Assembly: GCA_000320545.1 (NCBI GenBank)
Contig: ADNK01000201.1
Coordinates: 1 to 21,903, forward strand
Source: Bigelowiella natans CCMP2755
Taxonomy: Eukaryota > Cercozoa > Chlorarachniophyceae
Length of the DNA: 21,903 bases
Direction of reading: 5' to 3'
The first letter of the stretch is position 1, and each line of letters begins with the position of its first letter. This document shows positions 10,402 through 21,616 of the stretch, piece by piece. The notes under the pieces are model-generated. The model was not told the origin of the DNA, ran no database searches, and was given only the letters and a program-made list of their open reading frames with translations. A program made the translations under genes and the position numbers.

Positions 10402-11533
10402 CAAATGCTGCTGCTACTTATACTGCTCCGACTGCAAACCCTCTCTACCAACATCAGCATCTGGAACGCGGAACGACCCACATGGCAGCATTAATGCGCG
10501 AAATTGCAGACTGCAGCGACAGCAGCCGAAGCAACCAAGATGACGATGTGGATGGTTACCTTCATCGTCGCAGCGCCAAGGAAAACGGCTATAGCAAATC
10601 GGAGAGCTGCTCGGACCGATTTTGCGGCAGTGAGAATGATGATGAGGAGGGCAGGAGCAGTAGTAGCAAGAATGCCATCAACATCCGAGATGGTGCGTGG
10701 GGGTGGTAGGCAGAGAAGAGAAGGGCCAGATGAGAGGGAATGTGTACATTATTTACATGATCACATATATCTCCAGAAGATCATCCTCATAATTGCTTTT
10801 GACTCTCTGATGTTCATTATCTATTTGCACGTTTGAAAAGGGCCTTTGCGGTTCGGCTACGAAGTGAGCGGTGCCCCAGAGAAGTTCAGATACGCTAACG
10901 GTAGTAGTAGTAGTAGAAATAGCAGCAGAAGTAGCAGTAACAATAGGAGGAAAATCGCAGCAGCAGCCGTAATGCTGGAGAGGCCTCTTGGCAACCATTT
11001 GACTCAAAATTGCGTCTTGTTGGCATCATCAGGGCTGTACATTCGCGTGGAGGGCAGGACGGTCAACGGACAGTCTTTCTTCGCAAAGCTCCCGCATACG
11101 GAGGTAACCTAGCCTTGTGCTGAAATCGCACAGATAGATAGAGATACTTAACGGTTGGAGGAAAGGGAGGGGGGAGAGGGGGGGCTGGTGGTAGTGATTC
11201 TCCAATTTCGGACTTAAAAGTGTTGTGTGTGTTGTGTGGACACTTCCAGGGAATACGTTTATGGATGGCAAAGAATTTTCTCGTGATGGGGGGCAGTGGA
11301 ACAGTTGTTTCCTCCCCAATCGTAAAGCAGCCATCGTTGTTTGTCAACCGCCATGAGGTGTCGTTGCCTTCACGCCGTGGATGATGTTCTGCTTCTCTTT
11401 ATGAATTTACTCTTCTTTGTACCATGAATTTGTACAGAATATCGATAATCGGGCAATAGAGACGTGGTTCATTGGATCTTCAAAAGACGCAGGTACCGAC
11501 TTAGTTGTTACGATAAATTAGCGTCACTGCTGT

Positions 11534-11605
<72 letters not shown>

Positions 11606-13981
11606 TGGGTTTATATTAATGAACTAAGGAAAAACTACTATCAATTTCGTTGTTATTCCCTGTTCGTAGGAACTGCGAGAGGCGACTTGTGTTTACCAGG
11701 AACAGTAGGTTTGTAGCTGCTGCTTCTTCTGCTGCTATTGCACAGATCACGATGATGATTATAAACACAAAGATGATATAAAGATGATTACGGCGATAAA
11801 TCATTTTACAAGTGTGTCTAAAAGGATTTATGTGTGTGCATCTTGCCGTTTCTATATGCTTAGGCGTTGAGGATTACTGGTATCTAAATCTACCATCTGG
11901 GGCCATTCCGATGACCTCCATAACGGCGAAGGAAGTTCTTCTCACTCCGGATATTATTGAGCAAAAATGTACGCATATAGATGGGCACGCATGCGCGCGA
12001 GCACATTGCTGTATAGAAGAGTTTATGTGTGTGTATGTGTTGTGTGTGTGTGTGTGTGTATACGAGGTGCCATCGTTGTTGCAGTAGATCGATCTTGCGC
12101 TGATTTATTTGTTCGTTCGGTCTGCTGATATTTATACGACATTTCCCCCATATCTTAGTATTATCTTCCAAAGAGGACTTCAACCGCGCGGCTGCTACAA
12201 CAACAGCAGCAGAACCTTCAACAAAATCAACGTTTCCTGGCGACGCTGAACCTCCTGCCCCCCCGCCATACCCACCACCAGCATCCTCATCAGCATCACT
12301 CGAAAGGGAATTGGTGATGCAGAATATCCGAGTCGTGCTTCAAGAGCAACGACGTCATGTAGTTGGCACCGAGCGTTCCTGCGTGCCGTCCAACCCGTTT
12401 GGGCCTGGGATGGGGGAGGAGGAAGCCATGAAGACAGCATCATCGACACATGGAGTGGCTGCAGGCGATGAGCGACCCAAAGGATGGGGAGGAGGAGAAG
12501 AAGAGCAACAACAAATAGGACTTCGAGTAGTGTTTGTTTTCCCCCTGATATATTTCCGATAGCATAATGGCTGTTGGTGAGTGAGGCGGTTGTTGTAGTG
12601 AGAGAGTTGTATTATAGGGGGGAGATCTAGCGCTTAGGAACATAATCAATTGCATATTCCTCTCCTACGGTAAAGCCTCTCGTCCTTATTCTCCTCCCCC
12701 TCCTTACCATTGCAGGCTGCAGCCAGCACCCTCTTCTATGGGGGGAAAAAGAATCAGACGAGCGACCCCGCCGCTACCAGTACCCCTCCCCCCCCCCTCT
12801 ACCAACTCCATGCATGCGTCTTTGGGGCAGAGTACAAAGACGTATGGGTTGACCTCTACAGCTGCACACCGAGCGACGTCAATGGAAAGGCTGGCGAGTC
12901 AACCACTGATCCTGGTTGCTTTGATGATGATGGAAACAATGCGGCAGATTTTAAAAAATCGGTACTATCGAATAAACAAAAAGGAAGGGGACGGAAAGCT
13001 AGGACCCGTAATACCCCCAAAGTTGTTGCTGCTGCTGCTGCTGCCAGCACCCCTTACGATGACGGACGTGATTGCTTTGATGTTATCGTCGCGGATACTT
13101 TCAGAAACAGGTGAGACATTCATGAAGAGACAGTGTGAAACTGGAGAGTTTCTTGTTTTATGCTTCAGCACCTGTTAGCTCTCCCACTGTACATGAGAGA
13201 CCCATGTGTGCGTGTAATGCCGTCACCTTATCATTCTTATTGTCTTCGAAGGGAACTCGACCTCGTGGGGCGGATGCTGCGCAGGGCACCCAGAACGTGG
13301 ATCAGGAAGCTACCAGAAGCCGAGGCGGGGCGCATTCGGTCACGCATCGATGTGGGCGATACGGTGGAAATATTTGGGTTGAAAGACCGCAAGTATCGGA
13401 GGCTCAATGGCCAGATTGGCCATGTCGTAACTTTGGTCATGGACGGAGAGGATGGTACTTCTGCACGTACTGAAACGGATAGAGGAGACAGAAGAGTCAG
13501 CCGTGTTAGAGTAGCCCTTCTTTCCAGCTTAGAGAGAAAGAGCTTCAAACTCCGCAACGTAAGGCATGCGGCGCCTTCATCTATGCGCCTCCTCGATGAC
13601 TATAATGCCTCTGGAGACGGGGCCATGAACGATACATACTACGACAGCAACTCGATATTATACAACCCAGGAGCTGCAGTGGATAATACAACTGCTGGGG
13701 CGGCCTACTATTTCACAGTTCCTAGGTTGCATCTTCTTGGAAGAAGGGAACAACGAAGAATGGATGATGTAGCATCCAAGGAGATGAGTGGAGGAGTGGT
13801 CATTTCAAATGACAATTTGTTCGCGCGCCCGCTCCGCCTTCTCAAAAGAAACTTTCTTCGGCCTTCTTTGTCTCCCTCCCCAGCGCCTACCTTGCCTATT
13901 GGCGTCTCGCTTTCAGAGATTTTGAATTTGCACCAGGAACTACTCGGCAACGTGTCGACAGAGGATGGATCTAATGATTAA
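5711..13981 (+). CDS. Large modular protein (TPFG motif, two NG-x-Y/VN/W modules, KOW-like C-terminus)
   Basis: Exons: 5711-5873, 6228-6280, 6421-6526, 6778-6952, 7201-7273, 7649-7734, 7902-7980, 8276-8326, 8797-8842, 9117-9664, 10510-10692, 10841-10900, 11033-11103, 11438-11492, 11670-11708, 11864-11968, 12159-12526, 12716-13110, 13252-13981 (TAA). About 1128 aa. All junctions close in phase except exon 4/5, which is off by one base at a C run (6946-6950). Domains: VATPFGFGLVV near residue 14; module 1 (about 220-278: NGVY, LVNSRPIYEK, MIWHC); acidic linker; Tudor-like patch with FWAPARIEAV (about 425); Ser/Asp linker; module 2 (about 527-605: NGGLY, RTVNGQSFFAK, ETWFIG); proline-rich region with PPPY and NPF (about 632-754); KOW-like segment IDVGDTVEIFGL...YRRLNGQIGHVV (about 918-985). 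No signal peptide or membrane helix. The parts suggest a cytosolic or nuclear scaffold that binds other molecules, which is inference. I know no named family. Confidence 0.75.
6160..6190. repeat. (CT)n microsatellite
   Basis: CT run in intron 1 of the large modular gene, upstream of the acceptor at 6227. Confidence 0.85.
7370..7514. repeat. Compound microsatellite (CAT)n, (CA)n, (TA)n
   Basis: Three repeats in one intron: CAT units to about 7402, CA units at about 7444-7468 and TA units at 7477-7514, with a short mixed stretch between the first two. All are inside the intron 7274-7648. Confidence 0.9.
7995..8053. repeat. Compound (CA)n(TA)n microsatellite
   Basis: About eight CA units grading into about twenty-two TA units, beginning 15 bases after the donor at 7981. 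Confidence 0.9.
8538..8585. repeat. Purine-rich GGAGAG repeat
   Basis: Imperfect GGA and GGGAGA units, all purine on +, in the intron 8327-8796 of the large modular gene. Confidence 0.8.
8650..8679. repeat. (TA)n microsatellite
   Basis: About fifteen TA units in the same intron (8327-8796). Confidence 0.9.
8928..8956. repeat. (TA)n microsatellite
   Basis: About fourteen TA units in the intron 8843-9116. Confidence 0.9.
9665..10509. other. Longest stretch without an exon in the large gene
   Basis: An 845-nt intron between exons 10 and 11. It holds CAT/CAA repeats (about 9780-9820 and 9982-10017), a (CA)n run (10291-10317) and a (TA)n run (10362-10397). A candidate microexon at 10051-10070, between CATAG and the strong donor GTAAGTCG, starts in phase 1 but ends in phase 2. 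It would break the frame into exon 11, so I do not use it. Confidence 0.6.
11534..11603. repeat. Compound (CT)n(GT)n microsatellite
   Basis: About nineteen CT units (11534-11571) pass directly into about sixteen GT units (11572-11603). It lies in the intron 11493-11669. Confidence 0.9.
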
Positions 13982-14167
13982 CTCTTGCCGGTTGTAGGCT
14001 TCCGCTTTCATGGTGTCAATCATGCAGTTGCGATGTTCATCTTTCATCATCAAAGACGTGAGCGACGCTTTGTGGATGAACTGTATCAGCCAAATCAAAC
14101 TAACAGCCCCTTGCAGTCATCCATGTTGTGCAGCATGTGCATTGCTAGATCACAGGACCATGTGCTG

Positions 14168-14181
14168 CACGTCTAGACGTG
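14168..14181. promoter_or_regulatory. Perfect 14-bp palindrome, first copy
   Basis: CACGTCTAGACGTG equals its own reverse complement. A copy with one base changed lies exactly 135 bp downstream at 14303-14316. The arrangement could be a dimeric transcription-factor site or part of an old repeat. Function is inferred only. Confidence 0.35.
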
Positions 14182-14302
14182 TCGATCGCAATGGGTGCTG
14201 TTGGTGCACAACTCGTGTGGTTGCAATCGCAGACGTGGCCGCAAAGAGCGGTTGTGTGACTGACTGCACACCTTCATTGACAACTGCATTTGCTCAGTCT
14301 TG

Positions 14303-14316
14303 CACGTCTGGACGTG
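14303..14316. promoter_or_regulatory. Near-copy of the 14-bp palindrome
   Basis: CACGTCTGGACGTG differs from the first copy at one central base. The matching sequence extends outward to T and G on the left and T on the right of both copies. Confidence 0.3.
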
Positions 14317-14736
14317 TGTTTCGCGTTCGATGTGTCACGTGCAGTTGTTCGTCTCAGTGGTGCCACAGCGCCATCTTGGCCAACCATGGAACTCCAAAGG
14401 AAATCCTGCGTTCACGCGTGCACGGAGCTGGGGAAGGGCGGGGCACGCAAACAATGATCTTTTTGTGGGTCTGATCGAAGGTTTTCATGACAGACATGCA
14501 ATGTGTCACGCCAGCACGTGTGCATCATGCACATCACATTGCTGTGTCCATCACAGTCATGACAGACGTGCAATTTGTTGTGCACACGTCACGCACATCA
14601 CGTGCGCTTGTTGCACCTGCTCGTGCAACTTCGCGCGGTCCACATTGGGTGTGAGACGCTCTGGCGCTGAACATTGGAACACATTGCACATTGAACATCA
14701 AAATTTTGACATTGATGTCACCACGTGCTCCACTTG

Positions 14737-15012
14737 ATGCACATCTTCGGCAAGAAGAAGGACGTGCTGAAAATGCATTGTTCTCTGGAAGAAAATGAGG
14801 CAGATCCATTAGTTTGGTTCTCAGACATGGCGAGTCCGGCATGTAGAAAGAGAAAAAAATGGGCAAATTCAAGAATTGACAGATTTTCTCTAATGTCGCA
14901 GGGTCAAAATCGCTCGCATTTGTCTAAGTTTCTGCATGTTCGAGTACGGTCAGCTGTTGGTAAATCGCCCGATCCACTCACAACCCACAGCTCCACAATT
15001 CAAAGACTGTGA
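14737..15012 (+). CDS. Possible small ORF, unknown
   Basis: An intronless 91-codon frame starting MHIFGKKKDVLKMHC, with mixed composition and a basic middle (RKRKKW). It ends 145 bases before the dehydrogenase ATG. I recognise no family, and length alone does not separate it from chance. It could instead be part of the dehydrogenase leader. Confidence 0.15.
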   Translation: MHIFGKKKDVLKMHCSLEENEADPLVWFSDMASPACRKRKKWANSRIDRFSLMSQGQNRSHLSKFLHVRVRSAVGKSPDPLTTHSSTIQRL

Positions 15013-15157
15013 GAGATCGCTGACCTGTGCTTCCTGTGTGTGCATGCACATGCATCCCCCGTGTGATATGGGGAAGCCTCGTGGAGGAGGGCTATTTTTT
15101 GCTCTGACTAGTCCTTTTTTTGTTACGTACGTTTAAATTCAGTTGGAACAAACGAAG

Positions 15158-16265
15158 ATGTCAACCGAAGCCAAGAACTCGAAAAACTGGGAGAAGTTCG
15201 TGTCAGAGTACGGATCTTCACAGAAGGGCAAAACCTTCGCCATCACGGGCTGCACTTCTGGTACAGGCTTGGAATTTGCGAAATACATTGCTGGCCTTGG
15301 AGGGGACATTATCATGCTCAACAGGCCTTCAGACCGTTCGAAAAAAGCACTAGACATCGTGAAGGGAGTCGCTGAGAACAAAGGGGGCAAAGTAACTCAT
15401 ATAGACTGTGATTTGATGGACTTCAAGAGCGTACGTGAAGCTGCAGAGGCGCTAAAGAAAGAGCACACAGAAGTAGATGTACTTTGCAACAATGCCGGTA
15501 TCATGGCTTGGCCTGACAAAGCAACTACGGACGGTTGCGATGTGCAAATGCAGACAAACCACTTATCACACTTCTTATTAACGATGAAAATCTGGTCATC
15601 ATTGGAAGGTGCTGCAGAGAAGCGTGGTGAAGCTCGGATTATCAACCATTCTTCCCAGGCACGACTGGGAGACAAACTCGAAGCCAAATACCTTGAAAAG
15701 AACGGGGGTAACTTGGGCGGTGAGGAGGCTAAGTGGAAACGTTATCACCACACCAAGCTAGCAAACTGTGTTTTTACCTACACGCTAAACGACCGTTTGA
15801 AGGCTGCTAAAAGCAAGATCAAGGTGTTTGTAGCCCACCCTGGACTATCTGCGAGTAATCTACAGGCAACATCCATCGCGGCTGGGGGGATGAAGGGCAA
15901 AATGGATGTACCCCAGACCGCTCAAGAAGGTGCTATGGGCATCATTCGTGCTGCTATCGACGCCGAAGCGCAAAGTGGAGATTTTTTTGGACCCGGAAAG
16001 TCAGGTGGTGAAGGATGGAAGGAGGGATATCCGAATAAAATAGAGCCGGAGGAGGTATTGCCTTTTTCCTTTTCATCACATGTCACCCCATCTACGGAAA
16101 TCTGTGTGCGCACTGCAACAAAAACTATGAGTACATTGCAGTAATAGTTGCCTTTAACATCCTCACGAAACATTGATGTTTCCGTAGGTGTTGCTACACT
16201 CAGATAGCAAAGAGATGCTGTGGAAGGTGAGCAACAAAACTCTTGGAGAAAGTTGGGATCTATGA
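15158..16265 (+). CDS. Short-chain dehydrogenase/reductase, two exons
   Basis: NAD(P)H-dependent oxidoreductase of the SDR family. Exons 15158-16054 and 16188-16265 (TGA) give 324 aa. The ATG at 15158 has A at -3; an in-frame TTG at 15143 is not needed. Rossmann nucleotide loop TGCTSGTG at residues 30-37, acidic CDL at 84-86, NNAG at 111-114, and a complete catalytic set N134, S165 (INHSS), Y196 and K200 (YHHTK). Without splicing the frame runs to 16144, but its last 30 residues (FSFSSHVTPSTEI...) are unlike the family. The 133-nt GT-AG intron restores a typical C-terminus (LLHSDSKEMLWKVSNKTLGE). The loop and the YHHTK block resemble retinol dehydrogenase/WWOX-like SDRs and those of algae. 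Substrate cannot be told. There is no targeting peptide, so it is probably cytosolic. Confidence 0.93.
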
Positions 16266-17669
16266 TCGCACTAATGATGAACCACGCAGAACTAGTTCAA
16301 CCATCGTGTAGGATTGGGTGTTCTTGGGCAACTGTCAGGCATAAACGAGTTTGTGCATGTGAATGATGTGACATGAACATCAGCGCATGATGACTCATGT
16401 TGGCGGCTAGCATGAGCAGTCTGTTTTGCTCTTCTGAAATGAAGGATGTACATGTTGACATGTGTTGTTGTGCGAATTCAATGTGGCAACGTGCGCAGCG
16501 CGAAAAGCGCATGCAAAGAATGCATGCATGCTGGCGCAGCACAGAGGGGTGCACAGCAGGGACCTCTTGACATGTTGTCATGTGCATGTGCTGTGATGCA
16601 GGTGCGATCGATCAATGTCAGTTTGGCAGTCAGTGAGACATGAATGTCAAACGAAGCATGATGCATGCCAGCATGTAGCATGACCATTCTTTTCAATGAT
16701 GACAGAAAATTGTGGTGGAGATCTTTTTTCTGAGAATGCTGGAATGCAATCGCATGCGTCGCTTGCGTGCGTGCTGGCGTGTTCACACGCGGGATCCATG
16801 ATCCATGCCATTCTAGCATTCTTTCCAGTTTTTCCCCACCAAAAAACCAGTCCCAGACAACATCGAAAAGAAACAACGATTCATTGCAGTCTGACAGTGG
16901 CCAGGTGCAACTTGAGTTGTGTCACTCCTGGTGTGGAAAACTCCATCAGGCAGAGAAAGAAAGAAAGAAAGAAAGCCAAGAAAGAGAACAGCAGCTCTGA
17001 TCTAGTGATGGTGTGGTGCATCAACATCATCCAATTCTGCAAAACAAGATGAATGAATGAATGAATTGTCAAATGAATGTGGGTTGAATCGAAGAAGAAG
17101 AAGAAGAACAATGAACAATGATGATGAACCACATTTCCAAAGTGTGACAAGACATTTGCAGTGTGCGAAACGCAGTGCCTCGAACTAACTTCAGTGAGGT
17201 CCATCTAGTGAAACCAGAAGGAATCAAGAATGGCATTCTAGCCACTCCTCCGAAAGAAGAAAAGGAGAAAGGATCACGAACGAACGCACATGAACAATGA
17301 ACAATGAACAAAGCGTTGATCAAAAACTACATGCGCCAGAACCACATGGGAGACAGGCATTTGCACGCAGCAGAGCCTCAACAACACTCGCATGAAGTGC
17401 TCCAAGTACGAAATCGACGCTCACAATGCTACGCAGAGCCAAGTCGTTTCCATTTCTGCGACATGGACAAACCATCCCAGCATCTCTACGGAATTCATGG
17501 GCATTTCACCCTTGCGACAAGCCTTTCAAGGGACTAAGATTAGAGAGACCAGCACGACCAAATCACAACGGGGGAATTAGAATCTACCCTTCCGTTTGCA
17601 TCCGATCTTGGCGCTTTCCGATTCTGTTAAGATTCAGAGAGAGGGGAAGGAGGTGGACGGACAGCAAAG
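16266..17669. other. Spacer between dehydrogenase and membrane-protein gene
   Basis: 1.4 kb with no firm gene. 16380-16830 is packed with GCATGC/TGCATG/ACATGT words. Short repeats follow: GAAA units (16951-16972), ATGA units (17051-17066), GAA units (17093-17108) and AACAATG units (17285-17310). A + frame at 17148-17300 with no ATG (containing FSEVHLVKPEGIKNGILATP) and overlapping frames at 17304-17686 look partly coding and might be an untranslated leader or an upstream exon. None joins the next gene in phase through a convincing splice pair. I see no TATA box. Confidence 0.4.
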
Positions 17670-18857
17670 ATGGGCATGGTTTATGATGCTTTGTCAGTTC
17701 TGCTGTACTTTGCGATCATTGCGGCAGCTGTGGCGAAACATTCGGCGATCGGGTAATCAAGTGCATTGGGAAAGCAGCGCGGTGTTATTAACCTACTGCG
17801 CGCGGGCCACACTGTGTCGTATCTTGCGTGCTTTTAACCGCTTCGTTCTCAGGTGTGTGTATGGGATTCTATTTTTGGTTCTATACCTTTGCGACACCTT
17901 CAATTTGATCGGAGCTTGGGGGACTGCACGTGCTACTTTTGCCGCATCGCTGGCATCTCTCTTGGCTGTTATCGGTCAGATACCACGATTAGAGGACACG
18001 GCACGAAATTCACCCAAACTAAGGAGTGCAAATATATTATATCTAGCATGAGTATTGTTGTGGTTTTGCGTATTCTCCTGGTGGACAGGCTTTCACATCG
18101 CCCTCGCTCGCAATGCTGTCAAAGACCCAGGTGCTTCGACGGCATGACCACAAATCTAACATGTCACGCATAACGCGCAAGCTCGCCGTACACTTACGTG
18201 AAATTGTGTGTGGAAATTGGTGCTGGTTTCTTTCAGACGACCATTGGTGGTTCATCGTGGGAATTAAGAGGAAGGAAGATCCTTTGTTGGTGTACCTTCC
18301 GGTACGTTACGTTTACAAGATATGCCCCCTCCCCCTATGTCAGCTTTACGTACAACCGTTGCATCCAGCTCTTTATAAGGAGTATACATAAACGCATGGA
18401 TAACAAGCCTAGAAAATGTGATCTCAAAGGATTTCACTCTTCTGAATTCTAACAGGATGTCTGCATCGCTGTCATTTCCTTAATCTCAATGCTCTACAAA
18501 ATCTGCTCCGTGGTTAGTGGAGACGGCATCACCCGTATTTCTTGCTATGAATTCCCTGCCCCCGTCCTTCATATCGTTGTCATCACCGTCACCGCCGCAC
18601 CAACCCAATCTATATCGTTTAAGAGCACTAGCTGAATATCAGTATCACACATTCGTGCAGGGGACCACGCAAGATGACGCATCGCCCTCATCGCCGTCAA
18701 CAACGGCCGTGGCTACTGCACGGAGGAATAATCAACCCAGAGACCTCCATGGAAGAGCTCAGACACCATTAGCATTCCGCATCGAGATTAGCTCCATCAA
18801 CATCTACTTGCTCGCATCCGCCATCGTTCAATGTACGAGTAGTAGAGTAGTAGAAGT

Positions 18858-18888
<31 letters not shown>

Positions 18889-19828
18889 ATAGTAGTAGCA
18901 GTAGTCATATCATAACGACACGTAACTCTGCCCTGCTCTCAAGGTTCGTTGATAAGCTTCGTCGGCTATTATGTGCCGTGGTCGCTGATGACGGTGTGCT
19001 TCGGTTTTACGCTCGGATTTACATGGATGGAGGCCGCGTTGTCGTGCATTCTGCCTGTGTTTGTTTTCGCGCATCTGGTCGTCAACTTGGTGTTGCAAAC
19101 GCTGAACGAGGTGAGGACAGGAAGTAGAAGAGGAAGAAGCAGAAGAGGGGAGGGGGTGGAACAATAATGATGCTGGAGCAACTGATAGTATGGAGAGATG
19201 AGAATATGAGTAATTACAAATCCTATTGTTTTCCCCCTGCATTATCAGCGCATTGAGAATATCTCTTTTCCTTTTCTTCTTCTTCCTCTTCTTCTTGCAC
19301 TCGTTCTTGTGTATGCGTGCATGATGGGGCAGGTGGGAGGTCTGGACTGTTCCACAGATCTTGCGTCCTACGGGTACTCGTCCTCCCTGTTGATGAGTAC
19401 CGTATGATGATAATTATGATGAGAATAGTAATTCTCTAGTAATAATCAGATAGACCAAATTCCATTCTTCCTTTCTTTTTGCTACCCCCCCCCCCTCTCC
19501 CTCCTTTTCACTCACCGCTTCATGTTTGCTGTGTCTATTTATAACGCACGTACACCTGACACAACCGTCGTTATCATCATTATCATCATTTGTCATCATC
19601 ATCATCATCATCATCATCATTTGTCATCATCATCTTCATCATCATCATCATCATTATCATCATCATTATCATCATCATCCCAATCGTGCAGGCTCTGCCT
19701 TTCTAAGCTTGACTTCCAGGGATATGCATCAGGTGTGGTAGCAGTATTTAGTAGTAGAAGTAGTAGTGGCAGTAGTAGTAGTTTGAACAGAATCAGCAAT
19801 CATCATAGCATAGGCATCTTACGATTCT

Positions 19829-19885
<57 letters not shown>

Positions 19886-21583
19886 GGGGGCGGGAAGAGA
19901 TAGGGAGTAACACACAGTCAATCGAGCATTGGTAGTCTTTCTCAGGCAATCGTCAAGACGGTCTTTCCATCTTGTCCTTTTCCTTCCTCTTCCATGTTTT
20001 CTCGAGCTGATTCTGGTTTCTCCCCTCTCTTTCACTCCATTCGTAGTTGTTTCCATTCTCCTCCTCTACATGGCGAGCCTTGCCCACTACCAGACGAAGT
20101 CCCGAAAGGTTAACGAGACCAAGAGAAAGAGAGAGAGAGCGGCGGGGGGGGGTGATGGTAATGCCGATGACGGTGATAACGAAGGAAGAAGGAATCGTGA
20201 TTGATAAGTGCGATGTATACATGCATGTATTTTACATGTGTAGTAGGAGAGGCAAATTAATAAATCAATACACACGTGAATATTAGCAAAAATATAAGCA
20301 AGGATGCAGCCAACAGTATGACTATCTCCTCACATGCAGAAACACGAGGAGGAGGAACAACGCATGGTGGGCACAGCCTGGGGAGGGGACAGTAACAGCG
20401 CGACTCGTGGCATCGATGCTCGGTCGTATGAGTGAAGAAGAAGAAGATGATGACAATAATTATAACTAAGAAGTGTTTATCATCACCCCTGAGCTTCAAA
20501 ACGCTTCGCTCTCACTCGTCGTGCTCATTCCTTCCTCTCCCCCCGCCTTCCTCTCCCCCCTGCCTTCCTCACGCCACGACAAACTTGCAGGCTCGTGCGT
20601 TATGAGGCTGACGGCGATACGTCGCACTACGATGGGAGAACAGATGGAGCTGCTGCTGGAGGCGTCGTGGTAGACATGAAGGGCCATCATCGAGCGAGTG
20701 ATGACGACGATGATGGGACGGAAAGGGTGGAGATGAAGACGAGGACGGTATATGATAGTTGTTATAGTGGCGATGTGTAAGGTCTCCTTCTGCTCTTTGC
20801 AGCACCCTAGCGAGTAATCGCGGCCGTCTACCTTTTCCTTCTGTTCCCAAAGAAACAGCATTTCTTCACCCCTTTTATTCCCCATTTTTTTTACCCCTCC
20901 ATCTCCTGCCACCAGTCCACCCTATCCCTCCCCCCTCCCCTCCTACCGGGAGGAGCAACTTGGATCATGATGGTCGTGGGGTGGACGTTGAATGCATGTG
21001 TTAAAAGTTCAGAATAGATGGGTTTACTGTTTTGGCCATTGCTCAATTCCCTCCCCCCACCCCTCCTCCCCTTTACCCCCCCCCCCCCCCTCTCCCCTGG
21101 CCTTCTCGCTATTTGTCGATGATTGATCTTCCAGAAAGCGATGGACGATCCTGACGGGCATCATGAGTCCCCCGCCATACTTGCTACCTCTGAGGTACAC
21201 AGCACGTTAGCAATAATGCCACAACACAAACACCGTACATCGAACGTCCACAACACAATTCTACGGCTGCGTTGATGGTCGTTCCGCATCCAAGGCATCT
21301 TGTCCTGGTGTTCCATCGTGTATGTAAAAGTGATGTTCTTCCTTATTCTCTCTCTGCTTTCTAAGGATCATAAGGAAGGGCAGCAGGGGCAGCAGCAGCA
21401 GCAGTTTGGGCAGAATTTGCAAGGTGCTACTTCTAAACAACTACCCAAAAGTTCCACACATAATTCAGCATCATGAAAAGAAATACGCGCGCTATTGCCG
21501 TCACCACAATCACCACACCAGAGGCTGCGGTTTCGAAATGCTAGGAATTGTGAAGGAAACGTGCATAGGATGATGATGATGGC

Positions 21584-21616
<33 letters not shown>

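Larger units (their letters stand above)
13982..15157. other. Microsatellite-poor spacer with CACGTG cluster upstream of the dehydrogenase
   Basis: 1.18 kb with none of the long simple repeats seen on either side. It is rich in ACGTG, CATG and TGCA words. CACGTG occurs at 14336-14341, 14515-14520, 14599-14604 and 14722-14727, and a related 14-bp palindrome at 14168-14181. CACGTG is the core of bHLH/bZIP sites in plants and algae, so this could be regulatory, but palindromic word bias alone could also produce it. A Cys-rich frame (14010-14474) follows from the repeated TGTGCA words and I do not call it. Confidence 0.5.

Noticed and set aside
14010-14474. Cys-rich 154-codon frame resembling a secreted or metal-binding protein
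   Set aside because: The Cys residues come from repeated TGTGCA/TGCACG words, there is no ordered spacing, and all frames here show the same bias.
17426-17686. HPCDKPFKG-like zinc-finger linker
   Set aside because: No second Cys/His pair with C2H2 spacing in any frame nearby.
19575-19680. Regular repeats as CRISPR or satellite
   Set aside because: They are 3-bp microsatellite units without spacers, in an intron of a eukaryotic gene.
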